From Cryptomeria japonica (Eukaryota; Streptophyta; Pinopsida; Cupressales; Cupressaceae), in contig NC_081409.1 of assembly GCF_030272615.1 (NCBI RefSeq), positions 651,776,468 to 651,840,467 on the forward strand: a stretch of 64,000 nt of DNA, written 5' to 3'. Shown here piece after piece: positions 21,421 through 33,159 of the stretch; the first letter of the stretch is position 1, and the number at the start of each line of letters is the position of its first letter. Both the position numbers and the translations under genes were made by a program. Below the pieces are notes generated by a model. The model did no database searches. It had not been told where the DNA came from and was given only the letters and a program-made list of their open reading frames with translations.

Positions 21421-22900
21421 AAATGAAGAACGAGAGTGGGTGCAGGGGCGGGAGTGGCAGAAAGGGAGGTCTTAGGTTTCCGACGAATCTTCAGAGGCAG
21501 TTGAGGATGAAGACGACGATGGTGAGGCAACGTTCTTTCTAGCTCTTTTGTGCTCGTTTCTTGTCCCTTTGTGGGTGTTCTTTGTGTGCTGGGTTCCCTA
21601 TTGGTGTGCCCTGCGTGGTGTTTTTCTCTCTACCTCGTTTGAGTGTGGCAATTGGAGGATGGTGGGAGTGAGTAGCTTCTCGGTGGAGTTTCCAGGCTTT
21701 GTTTGTGGTGTCTGGAGGATGATGGGACCTGTTGTTTGGTGGAGCTCATGGTGGGGTTCATTCCCCTCTTTCTGCATTTGGGCTTTGGGTTCCTATTCTG
21801 GGTGTCTTGCCATTTTGAGATTTTCCTCCTCTTGTTCTGGAGTTTGGTGCCCTCCTTGCATCTGGGGAAAGTTTGTTGTTGCCCTGGGGGTTCTTCTTTC
21901 CTCCTTTCTTGGGCCCCAATACTTTTATGGTTTCATCCTGCTTTGGTGGGGCTATGTCGTTGCTCTGGCTCTCTAGTTTTTCTCTCTGGTTTTGTTCGAG
22001 AGGGTCAGCCTATTGTTTCCCTTTTGCCTCTTCTCCCTCTATGTCAGTCCTTTAGAGGTGGATGGCTTTCTTTTTGAGGTTAAGAGAGGTTTTGTGGGCT
22101 TCACTGTTAGAGGCTTTTCGGGTCTCTTGTTTGCTCTATTTCTGGTGGTTGTTTGCCTTTCGGCCTTTTGCACCTTGTATCTATTTCTCTACCATTTTGC
22201 CCCTATGGAGGTGGGGTCTTTGGTGGAGTTTCTTGTCTTCTCTCTAGGGTTTTGGGAGCCTTTTTAAAACCCAACTCTCTTGCTCTCCTATTTCTACCTT
22301 AGCATCTATAGTCTTCCTTGCTTCAGTCTATTGAGGTGGCACTTTTTTCTATTGAGGTGGAGATGGTTTGTTTCGGGGATGACCTTTCTTCTTTAGAGGT
22401 GGAGTTGGGTGTTGGGTTTGTTTTCAGGAGCTGTTGGTTGTTTTCGGATGGTCAACTATGGTTTGGTAGTAAGGCTATTGACAAGCTAAAGATTTGGGGA
22501 GCCTTTCAAAACCCTTTGGTCCCAGATGGTGTTTGTATGCTTATCAACATGAATCTGGTTGGTGATGTACGCTATGTCTTGTGCATGTTGCTTTCTACAG
22601 GGATCATTATCAAGGATATGGTTGTGGGAGCCTGAATAAAACCCATGATTTTGGATGAGGGAGCCTTGTTCCCTATGTCCTTGTTCATGTAAAATCTTTT
22701 TGGGTATCCTTGGCCTTCTTTTTGGCCACTAGTTCTCTAACGTTTAATCTGCCATGTGTGGTTGTGGATGGGTTCCTTTGTTGGTTCTGGATCCATGAAA
22801 AATTTGAGGTTTTTAGGTCCCTTCAAAACTTGTTGTACGGGGTTTCTAGTCCCCTCAAAACCTGTTTCCCCCCCAATCAAAACTTAGGATAATAATTAAT
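21421..22900 (+). mobile_element. GC-richer repeat of unknown class, copy A
   Basis: This block is visibly richer in G and T than its surroundings. It has several overlapping open frames up to 142 codons (21548-21976), but they are Trp/Cys/Phe-rich low-quality translations without a domain. It shares the 17-mer AGTCCTTTAGAGGTGGA and phrases such as 'GCCTTTCAAAA(C/T)CCTTT' with the complement of 53460-55040, so both are copies of one dispersed element in opposite orientation. It could be part of a non-LTR retrotransposon or a long LTR/UTR. I do not recognise it. Confidence 0.45.
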
Positions 22901-23029
22901 TTCATTAACTAATCAAATATCATTAATGAATAAGAAAATAAATAGGTTCTACTTTTAGGGTTTAGGTATACTAGAGCAACAAATAATATCAAATAAAAGG
23001 TAGAATAAAAGAAGCAATAATAATCCATA

Positions 23030-23470
23030 ATAACACATAGATTTAACATGGTTCATCCAATGTAGGCTACATGAACAAAAATGTAGCCGTCCACTTTCCA
23101 ATCAAATGACTTTTCACCTTTCAAAGCCACTTATTTATCTAGCCTTTTTGGTAGTCTACAAAGGTTAGTTTACATACCAAATATAATAGTCTACTACACT
23201 ATTAAACAATGGTCAATTATTTCTTAAAGGGTGTTGCCTCCAATATCCTCAATTGGGTCATTTCCCCTAGTCATCAATAGGGGGATATTCCCCTAGAGCC
23301 TTGTACAAAAGGCTCTACCCCCCTATGCTCCCTCATTAATCTATTTTGGGAGAAACTGTAAGTAACAAAGTCACCAAAATTTAAGCTTAGGAGCATGATC
23401 AATCACCACACAACAATTCTATAAAGAGTCACAACACCTGAACTAGGACCCAACCCCTATGCCTTACAAA
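23030..23470. mobile_element. Decayed LTR-type fragment
   Basis: The 'atttaacatggttcatccaa' phrase, the 'gggtgttgcctccaata' and 'tcatcaatagggggatatt' wording and the closing 'ttctataaagagtcacaacacc' recall a widespread plant retroelement LTR family. No coding part or second LTR was found nearby. The class is from recalled phrasing only. Confidence 0.35.
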
Positions 23471-23788
23471 ACTATAATATTTTACAAAATTTTAAAAAAA
23501 TTGAATATAGATTTTTATCAAATAAACACTAAATTTTTTTTCCTAATAAAAAGTTGAAATTGGAGTTCAATGGAGCATCACACTTTATATAGTCAAAAAA
23601 AGTTTCTTCAATTTTTTTGTTTGTATTGATAAATTGAAACTTTAGTGTGCACACACACACACAAATTTTATAAATATATATTTTAGAGAAGTTTGAAAAG
23701 TTTTTGTGTACTTAAGTATAACATTTTCCATTTGGTGTCACATTTTGTCTTGATTATTGATCCAAAATATAAAAGAACTATATCATCT

Positions 23789-23790
<2 letters not shown>

Positions 23791-23829
<39 letters not shown>
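23791..23829. repeat. (AC)n microsatellite
   Basis: About 19 uninterrupted AC units. A shorter AC run lies at 23648-23663. Confidence 0.97.
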
Positions 23830-23831
<2 letters not shown>

Positions 23832-24343
23832 ATTTTAATATTCTTCCTTGACAAGATAATCAACCTTATATTTTAGCAGTGATAAGTTCATTTCAATATA
23901 GATCTACCAAAGGATATTTTAATATTTTAAAAAAAAACATTTATAATAGTAGGAGCTATAGAAACATTGAATTTTTCAAAAAACAAAAAAATGGCAATTG
24001 GATCAAAAGTGGTATAAAATATGCATTTAACTAGAATAAATCTAGATAAATAATATGTTTTACCAAAATTAACTTTTAATAAAAAATACTTAAATTCACT
24101 TGTGATAATAAATTGACTTAAAATGTGACATAGATTTCTACCCTGACGATGTTCTAATTCTTGCAACAGAAATGATAGAACAAAAAATTGCAAAACAATC
24201 CATTAATACCCCATGGGAAACTGCAGAGGACAGTGTTGCGTAGACTACAAGAAGTAAAGATAAATGAAAAGAAAAAGACAATCTATTGGAAATAGATCCC
24301 AATGTACCACTACTAGAAGATGTGAAAACATATCAATGACAAA

Positions 24344-24427
24344 AGAGGTCAACCAGGAAGGAGGTACCAAAATGGTTACAAACATAGAGGTCAGCCAGGA
24401 AGGAGGTACCAGAATGGTTACAAAAAA
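24344..24427 (+). pseudogene. Two 14-residue basic repeats, possible remnant of a retroelement nucleocapsid
   Basis: In one plus frame a 42-bp unit is present twice (24344-24385 and 24386-24427), each reading RGQPGRRYQNGYKH or nearly so. Arg/Gly/Tyr-rich stretches of this kind occur in Gag RNA-binding tails. Downstream, to about 25700, pieces of reading frame alternate with stops and I cannot name them. The repeat is certain; the Gag interpretation is speculative. Confidence 0.35.
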
Positions 24428-24429
24428 AG

Positions 24430-26743
24430 ATTATAATGAAAGATTAAGGTATAATTAGTACCTTTGTATATCAACAATTTTATATGCATGTCCGACTCAC
24501 CTAAAAAGAAATGAAGGCCAAGAGCCAAATATACCACAAAAAAGAATGCTACAGGACAAAGAGAATTTCACCTTGCAATACCTACTGGTGCTAAAGATTA
24601 ATAGGAAATCGTTGCAGAAGATTATTAGGTTAGCATGGTAAATTTCGGTAGCTCTTCCGCAGAATAGGGGATTGGTATTTTGGAAGAAGGGGTGGAAATT
24701 ACATAAGAATACATCAAACCAGACAAAATGAAAATGCACGAAATAAAAGAAATCGTCAGAACAATGACCCAACCTAGGCAAGTTATGATATAGATGCCAA
24801 AACACACTGTGATCACATCCTAGGAGGAGGTTGACACTATCAGTATCATCAAACTTGAAGTTTCAGTACTAGAAGAATGGATAGAAGATACTCTAATGTG
24901 TGGAGTAGAAATAGTTCAAATAGCAGTAGATAGGTGTATATCATCTCTGCAAATGCACAATAAAGTGAAGTAGTGGAAGTCATGTAGAGGAATTTTTAAA
25001 CAAGATGGGGAAGAAATAGAGAAGATATTAAATTCGTGTAGTCTGGACTCCAAATAGATGAAGGAATAATATCTAAAGAGAATTACTTTGATATAATTAT
25101 ATGGAAGATACAATTGGAATGGGAAATGGCTCAAATTAATGAGTGTATTGAAGGTGCAGAAAATAAGAATATGACAACATAGTCATTGAAAGGTCTTAAG
25201 GGACTCAATTAAAGAATCAACATTAGGTAAGTATAAGCAAGAGGTGGAAAAGTTCAGATCAATCTTGACTTATCGAATGATGAATCCAATAGTGAGAGTA
25301 AATATAAAACTCATAGATGACACCAGGGTGATAAAAAATTGTAGCTATGAATTATATATCTGACATCACTTAGAGAGTTTTAGAATATCAATAAAGAACA
25401 CATATACTCAATTGGGAATTGGCTAATATATTCTTAAAGAATGGTATGAAGGCAACAATAATCACCTATGAAATATAGTATTCCAAATTGGGACAAGGTC
25501 AAAAGGATGGTGTTGGAACTTTGGGGACTAAGTGAACTGCAACGGAGGATTTCACTATAAATGGACTAAAGGTTATTGAAAGGTTGTAGCAGAGATTTTG
25601 ACCGCAAGTTGATATGTGTGACCCACGTTGTCACCAAAGAAGACTTTAGAAGAAGTTTTAGAAATTACTGCATATGGTGTAGATTGCATTAACTCAGTCA
25701 ACCTTCTATTTTAAATTTAGAATATTTCATTTTCCCATTGTGCTATTTTTTTCAGTTTATGAAATTTGTAATATTCTTAGAGGCTTGAAATCTATAAAAG
25801 GTCGAGAATTTGTCATATTTAGGGGATTAGAAATTGTAAACTTGTGCAAGGTAGGAATGCTTATCAGTTCCTAAGTTCGATTTCTTGGTTTCTTTTCATT
25901 TTCATAATTTTGTTTGTTTGTCCTTTGCATGATATTGAAGTTGGAAAGTGTAAGGTCATTTCATACATCATTATCAAACATTGTAAATTAGTTGATCATT
26001 AAAATGCAAATCACTGCAAAAGGCAATATTGGTGTGTTTTCTCAATTCTTTTTTCAATAGACGTTTCTTTAAAGATTGCACAAATTTATATGAAACTGAA
26101 TTCATTTTGGTTAAATATAGATTTTTTTTTTTCAAATTTTCTCTATTATCAAGATATGCATGCATAAAATTTGAAACATTAGAAACAACCATTACCTTTA
26201 TCACTCTTCGATAATCTTTTGCATTTTTCTCAATAAACTTGAAATTTAAGTATTTTGTTCCATTCAAAGTTAAATTTATAATTGTGATTATGAAAAATCT
26301 AATGAATTTAAATCTTTAGAATTGAGGAGATTGAGAAGAATTAGTGTGCCCTTTATGAAAATAGTAAAAAAATGAACCTTGAGTAAATATAGTGAGTCAA
26401 GACCTAACATTTTTGAACTTTAAGATTAATAATTTCGTTCATGTTTCATCCTAATGATGGATCATGTAGTATGATCTTAAACATTGATGATAAAAAATGT
26501 ACACAATTGAAACTAGAAATCTCTTACGCATCTCAATGATGACTTTAATTTAATTCTATTAGTCTTAAAAGAGAAGTTTCATTGTGAGAATTCTATCTAT
26601 GCTTGAATTATCATCAACATCCGCATCCATGACCATATTACCTTCCAAAAGAACATGCAATAAATTGACCACCTCATCTCAATATTGTCAATAATGATGG
26701 ATTCAATTATCTAGTTTGATTTTGAAATATTCTAAGATAATTA
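24430..26743. other. Decayed sequence without a definable gene
   Basis: Short frames alternate with stops on both strands. A diverged copy of the right arm of the fold-back element (GATGGATCATGTAGTATGATCTTAAACATTGATG) lies at about 26455-26490. Confidence 0.4.
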
Positions 26744-26951
26744 ATAATGAATCAGTAAGTTGTTTATGGATTTGATTGTTTGTATCTTTTTTTGCATCAA
26801 TGTTTCGGATCACACTCTATTTCTGGATTTTATTTTTACATCTCTTGATACTCTCTCTCATCTTGATGATGGATCACCAAGTGTGATCTGAAACATTGAT
26901 GCAAAATGATACACACAATCAAATCCCAAAACAACTTACTAATTCAGTTAT
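26744..26951. mobile_element. Fold-back (MITE-like) element
   Basis: The left arm 26744-26816 and right arm 26880-26951 are inverted copies of about 72 bp at roughly 85-90% identity (for example TTGCATCAATGTTTCGGATCACACT against the complement of AGTGTGATCTGAAACATTGATGCAA), around a 63-bp spacer. There is no ORF. It is a non-autonomous hairpin element. Target duplications are not obvious. Confidence 0.85.
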
Positions 26952-29110
26952 GGATTGTGGAAATTTGATCAAATTAATTAATAATGTTTAAAACATCCCC
27001 TTCAATGTAAATATTTTTAAACCATTTCTGATGAGAAAACTTAATACAATGATAGGTAGTTATCTCTTCATCCTAATGACTATCTATTGATGACAAAAGA
27101 AAACTAATATCACTCTAAGTGTGATAATTATGTGTTTTGATTAGATAAGCATGAAAAAGTGCTTGAGCCTATCATAGAACTACCATTATGTGTTGTTTTA
27201 TATTAAATTTATATTTTTATGTTTGTGTGATATATTTATGTTTAATTTTATACTAGTATATTTTTATATTGATTTTATATTTATTTATCTATATTTGGAC
27301 ACGTAGATCTAATTTTATTAGGAATACATTTCTAATTTCACATTCAATTGATTTATTTCCTCTCTTCCTACAATCTATACTAGCATTTCTAAATATATTT
27401 GAGGACTATTAATTTATTGAGGGACAAGTTCTCCTAGATCAAAAATTTTTTTTGGCTTTAAGGTTATAATAATGATTGGTTTCAAGTAGCAAGCTTCAAT
27501 TATGTAAAGCTTCTAAGAAAATTGAAAAAATCTATATTCTATTTGGGTACCTTAATATAATTATTCTTATCATTATCTATTTTATATGCAAAGGAGTTTT
27601 CTCTAAAGCTTGATAGTGATGAATTTAATGTAATTTATTATGCAAACATGTGTTTAGTCCTATCATACTGACTTTTTAGGTGGAGAAGACCTAATAAAAT
27701 TTGAATTTGAATTTTAGAAATGTAGGGGTACAATCTATGAATGTATGGTCAATCTTGTACTATTGAAAATAACACATGTTAACAAAGTGTTAAGATTTTA
27801 ATAAAGAATGAACCTTCAATCATGGTAAGTTTAATAAATATGGTCTATATGAAAGTAAGAGTATATATGAATAAAGTATGGATAAATTGTATAAAAATAT
27901 TTATGCAATAAAATAAATAAAAACTCCATAAAAATACTTTAACTTCATAAAAAATGTATCATTTATTAATATAAATATTTCAAATGAATTTCTTAAAATA
28001 CATACAAAACTAAATTTAAAATAATTTAAATATATTATTTCACGAATTCAAAACAATTATATATTATACTAAACTAGAATAAAATATATCTAAACTACTT
28101 TTATATATAATTTTATTGACTCTAGTATCTATAACATATAAAGCATTAAATTTTAACCTAAAAAAATTATAAATTTAATTGTGTAGTTCATAAGATGTGG
28201 ACTATTTAGGATAAGAGAAATAAAATATTATCTCATAAAAAATCAGCAACCAACTCTTTTAATTTTGCTTGATTGATTCTATTAAATAAAGTTGAATGCA
28301 AAGAAAGAAAATATTCATCTTAATTATAATAAAATTTTAATGTATTGTATTTTGTAGGAAATAGAGAAAGACTAAAAACAAACAATTAAAGTTTACAATT
28401 TTGTTTACAAAATAATATGTTTTAAAGATTTCTATCTATTTAGATGTTGCATTTATTTGTAAATAAGATTTAACTTTAATAATTAATAAATATATTTTTG
28501 TATTATTTTAATTAAATTTGAACAAATTATACTAATTAAAAAAGACATTTAAGGTTTGTATTTAGATTAACATTTTAGATATTTTCATCAATAAGTTTTT
28601 TTATAAATTTTCTATTAGACTAAAAAATTATTGAAGTAATAAAAAAATCTTTTTTAATTTTTTTGAAATTATTAGTAATATATGTATATGTACATACATA
28701 CATATGTATATACAATTATTATACATATACGTACGCACATAAAAAAGCACATACATTTGTGAATATATTTGTGTACATACATATTATAAATGAAAACATA
28801 TTATAGTTAACATGTCATCAAATGAGATTTAATTGTCTTGGTTTGTGCTGTTTTAGTGTTATTTTTCAATTTTTTTGGTTCTATGTTCTTGGTTGGTGTG
28901 ATCACAATTCATTTTGAGTTTTTTCTAATTTTGTATCATATTTTAATAAACATTTGATACTGTTTCTCAAATTAAATAATCAAAAACTTATTTACTACAA
29001 CATTAAAATGACTTCAACTTTTCTATATTTTTTATATTAAACAAAACTTTGCCTATTTCATTTTTTCTCTAATTAATAGTAAAATTAATATTTATTATTA
29101 GACCTGATGT
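26952..29110. other. AT-rich stretch without genes
   Basis: Nearly pure A/T over 27900-29090, with a TATG/TACATA-type simple repeat around 28680-28790. No frame or structure supports a gene. Confidence 0.6.
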
Positions 29111-29172
29111 ATAGTCACGTGACTATGCTTAAGCACCCCAATCATTATATACGCACCCCAATCACTATATAC
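29111..29172. repeat. 16-bp G-box palindrome followed by a 20-bp tandem duplication
   Basis: ATAGTCACGTGACTAT (29111-29126) is a perfect palindrome centred on CACGTG. It is followed by two 20-bp copies of GCACCCCAATCA(T/C)TATATAC at 29133 and 29153. The region reads like promoter DNA, but no gene can be attached to it. Confidence 0.75.
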
Positions 29173-29821
29173 GCACTTCCAAGTGCTCTAAAATGAGGTT
29201 TAAAAATATACCTCAAACGCTATGAAAGCACTTCAAACTCTATAGAAGGTGCTCTATGGAATGCACTTGAGATATTCCGAAAGGTTCGTTATGAAATTCA
29301 ATCCAAACACTCTAAAATGAAATTTGGAAAACTCAAAACTCTTTGTATTGAAGACATGATATCTGAACCACTTTATGCAGATGCATTCCTTAGAGTTTGA
29401 AGTGCACGCACACGGCCCCATCAATATGCTTGACAGAAAATTTGAGCCACTTTACGCAATTCTTGATAGTGGGAGTATAACAAATCAACCTGTAAAAACA
29501 GAAATTGTCGGCAAATAAAGAAGTCTAGCAGCTCAGAGCATTGAATCATTGAACAGTATTAATCAATGCACCATTAAACGAGTGGGGAGGCACCTGGGAA
29601 TGTAAAGTATATTTTCGGTAGTGATTGCAGTCTCCACTTGCACGAAAGCCCATATCTCTCTTTCGGTTGATACTTTTAACTCTTATCATTCTCACCAAAT
29701 GTCCATCACAACTTTTGAGAAACCTTTAGAATTAAAAGACAAATGGACAAGTACCTGCAAGCTTCTCACAATTATCAGTATTATGTCTTCCAGTCACTTT
29801 CACCTTTCCTGCAAGATTGCT

Positions 29822-29941
29822 AGTGATCCACTGTTATTGATGATGGCTGAAAGTGCTTTGCAAAGGACCAATATTATATATTAGTTAAAAGGTGATCCAC
29901 TGGCATTGATGATGAATGAAAGTCTTTTGCAGAGGAGTTCA
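29822..29941. repeat. Diverged 70-bp direct duplication
   Basis: TGATCCACTG..ATTGATGATG...TGAAAGT.CTTTGCA.AGGA occurs at 29824 and 29892. One copy lies inside the short minus-strand ORF ending at 29874. Confidence 0.8.
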
Positions 29942-30017
29942 TTAATCGACAAAATTCAGTCAAATTCAAACTAATCACCGCTAAAATCAACAGGTGGACA
30001 AAGAGTTGGGCAGCCAT
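29874..30017 (-). CDS. Short minus-strand ORF (47 aa) with a signal-peptide-like start
   Basis: ATG at 30017 opens MAAQLFVHLLILAVISLNLT, a hydrophobic segment like a secretion signal, then a short polar tail ending at TAA 29876-29874. I do not recognise it. Its interest comes from context: removing the retrotransposon at 30197-41872 brings a TATA-like box at 41948-41939 (minus strand) to about 250 bp upstream of this ATG, a normal promoter-to-start distance. It may be the first exon of a gene, a truncated gene, or chance. Confidence 0.25.
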   Translation of the reverse strand: MAAQLFVHLLILAVISLNLTEFCRLMNSSAKDFHSSSMPVDHLLTNI

Positions 30018-30191
30018 GGACAATGATGAGCAGAGCACTGTTGAGTGTGTGCAATTGGATAAAACATTTCGTGGAGACTAGAGAGAATGTAGATCTTAGA
30101 AGCACAAAGACTATACACAGAATGCAACAGGCAATCAGCAAACACAATTCAATTTAGAACACAAATACTTCTATTCATCAAGCTCGATCAC

Positions 30192-30196
30192 ACCTT
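30192..30196. repeat. Target-site duplication, left copy
   Basis: ACCTT directly before the 5' LTR, matching 41873-41877. Confidence 0.95.
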
Positions 30197-32577
30197 TGTC
30201 ACAACCCTCCTTTATCACCTTTTTGATTTAAATACAAAACTCTATTATATTTCCTTGGATAAACTATTGAATGAATATTGTAAGGGAATAAAAATAATAA
30301 ACCACACACACATGGAAAATACATATATATTTTTAATTTGTTATTTAATTTCCCTCACCCAAATTAAGGCACATGTTGTAGGAGGAATAAGAAGCTTCTA
30401 GAGGCTTCTCCACCTCCTTGCATGTAACTCCTCCCACTAAGCCTAATCAATTTGCATGGAGGCCAAATTGGGAGAGAATCTCTTTTTTTCAATTAAAAAA
30501 TTAGGTAATGGGAATTTGAAATTTCTTTTATAAAATAGGTACAAGTTTCAAAATGAGTGTTGGCTATTCCATAAGAAATTCTGCAAGTTAAATTCTCCTT
30601 TGTAGTCCATTTTCATTGGCAGCCAAGATTTTGTTGGGAGGATTTCTCTTCAATTTGGAGGATCAAGGAAGACTCTACACCATTTTGCAAGCACCCAGGT
30701 TCCTTCAAGCTTAGTTTTGTGCATCTTATTCTTGTTGTAGATTAGATTAGATTAAATTATTTTATGAAAATGAAATTCATTTGTGAAATTAGTTTTTAGA
30801 TTTTGATTAGATTAAAATGTTTGATAAAAAAATAGATTAAATTGTTTGATTCATTGTTTAAATTCTTGATAAGAAATTAGTTTCAGATTTTGTAGAGAAT
30901 GAAATTCATTGTTGATAAGAAATTAGTTTCAGATTTTGTAGAGAATGAGATTCACTGTTTAAATTCTTGATAAGAAATTAGTTTCAGATTTTGTAGAAAA
31001 TGGGATTCATTATTTAAATTCTTGATAGGAAATTAGTTTCAGATTTTGTAGAGAATGAGATTCATTGTTTAAAATCTTAAAAAGAAATTAGTTTCAGTTT
31101 TGAAAGGAGTAGATTAAATGGTTTAGGAGAATAGAGTCACTTGATGAAAATTAGATTCATTGTCTTTAGTTTATTTTTGATAAAAATTAGATCTCCCTGT
31201 GTGTACAAACAATTTTCTCTTTTCTCTGTGAACAAATCTCCCTGTGTGTATAAATAAATCATCTCCCTTCTCTGTGAACAGATCTCCCTGTGTGTACAAA
31301 CAAATTTACTTCTTTATCTGTGGATGAATTTCCCTGTGTAGGAAACAAAAGAAATGAAAGAAAAAGATATAAACTATTCCTTTCTCTGTGAAAGAATTTC
31401 CCTGTGTGAAAAACAAAAGGAATGAAAAAGAAATAAACTATCTCTTTATCTGTGAATGAATCTCCCTGTGTAGAAAACAAAAGAAATGGAAAAATTCCTC
31501 TGGTTACTGCTTCATTTTGTCCCTGAAATTAATCTGCAACATTGTTAATTACCTATTATTACCCTGCTCTGAGTAATCTTCAATAATTTAAATTTTTTTT
31601 TATAATACTCCTGTATAAGAAAAATGATAACAATAATATTATAACATATATATATTTATATACATATATATATATATATATAAATAAATAACCAAAAAGA
31701 AAGAAATCATATCGAACGTTAGAAAAATCTCCCAACACCCCGTAACGCATGGCGTTTTCACACTAATTGGACGTCGGCAAAGGTGCATGGACGGTTACGT
31801 AGTAACCGTCGTAGAGTATGGGGGGCCCACGGGTCCCCTCACCTCTGCGGACCTGCGCATGCAGGGCCGCAGGGGTGATGGGACCCGTGGTCCCCACCCC
31901 GCACCCTATCACTACCAAGTAATATATGTATTTAATTTAAAAGTTCTCTCTTCCCTTTTTAAATTTGTAAATTGACATTTTAAATTGGAAATTTTTTTAT
32001 ATATGTAAATTAATATCCCTTGTTATTTAATTAAATTTTCTTTTCTATTTTAGTTGATAGAAATGGCATTTAAGAATAATGAATTCTTTTTTTTGTGTAA
32101 GCTATAAGATATTGTATTTCGACTTAGAAAAATTGGGCTAATATGTAGCAAGCTCATAATTAAATTGCCTTAGTAAGTTTTAAAATCATAGACTATATTC
32201 TTTTAAAATTAAGTTACTCAACCCATTAAGAATCATTGGGATACTTGATTGGTCTTTAATACAAATGCTTAAATTTAATCGTTATTTTGGATTCATAGCA
32301 TGCGAATTATTTATAGAATAATTATATCTTTCATGCAATTACTATTATGCAAGTTTCATTTGTTATGCAAATTACACTTCAAGTAGTTACTTCAATTAAT
32401 TACGCTTTCATTTTGTTATTCGTAGTTAGAAAACTAAACAAAGGAAGTTGGAAAACCAAAACTAGCAGCGTTCGGTATATATGGTGCCTCTGGGTCACGC
32501 TTACGGGTAATGCCGTCGTGTTGAACTACTGCACTTAACGCCTAATAAAGCTGCATTAACGATGTCTGTGGCATCGT

Positions 32578-32588
32578 CCCTATAAATC
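32578..32588 (+). promoter_or_regulatory. Candidate LTR promoter TATA box
   Basis: CCCTATAAATC in an otherwise moderately GC-rich part of the LTR. Used as a promoter it would start transcripts near 32610 and give a leader of about 1 kb (R-U5) that includes the hairpin tract. The same site is in the 3' LTR near 40848. This is an inference from motif and position only. Confidence 0.4.
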
Positions 32589-33159
32589 GTCGAGGAGTAA
32601 TAAGGGACATTTGGAGGTTAAAAATCCAAGGGGCGGGTAATCCCTCTTGGATCGATAATTTAATAAGATAACTTTTAAATGAATTTCACATCCGTTGAGA
32701 TACACCATAGTAAACCCCTTTTTTTAGGATGGTCAAGTTAAATACCCTCATGAAATTTACTTTCCTTATTTATTTAATTCATCTCGAAGGGATATTGGCA
32801 TTTTGCAATTGGGTGACGCTCATGATAAGTATTAGGATCTAGTTATTTTGTTTAGGCCACAAGCAATAGGCCATCTTGAGCCTTTGCTTAAGTGCTACCA
32901 TCGTGGGTAGAAACTGCAGAGAAACTGTTTGGGACACTGACCCTAGAAAGGGTTGCGTACCCACAAAATCAGTTTACATCAAACCATAGATTAGAAAATA
33001 GAACTACATACTTTACGCCTTGATCCCCTGCTGAAGCGGGTATGTAGGCAGTCTTGGGACGGAGTTGTCCCTCGTACTCAGCCGTTCGTGGGTGGGGTCT
33101 AGGTTTGGTTGAGTAAGAATCCTAAATGAAAAATAAGATAATCAATTTAATTCAATGCA

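Noticed and set aside
21548-22267. Trp/Cys/Phe-rich frames of up to 142 residues as membrane-protein genes
   Set aside because: Three frames are open at once because of base composition, and the block is a dispersed repeat.
31259-31480. 73-residue minus-strand frame in the 5' LTR and its twin at 39527-39748
   Set aside because: Translation of the CTCCCTGTGTG repeat array; duplicated only because the LTRs are duplicated.
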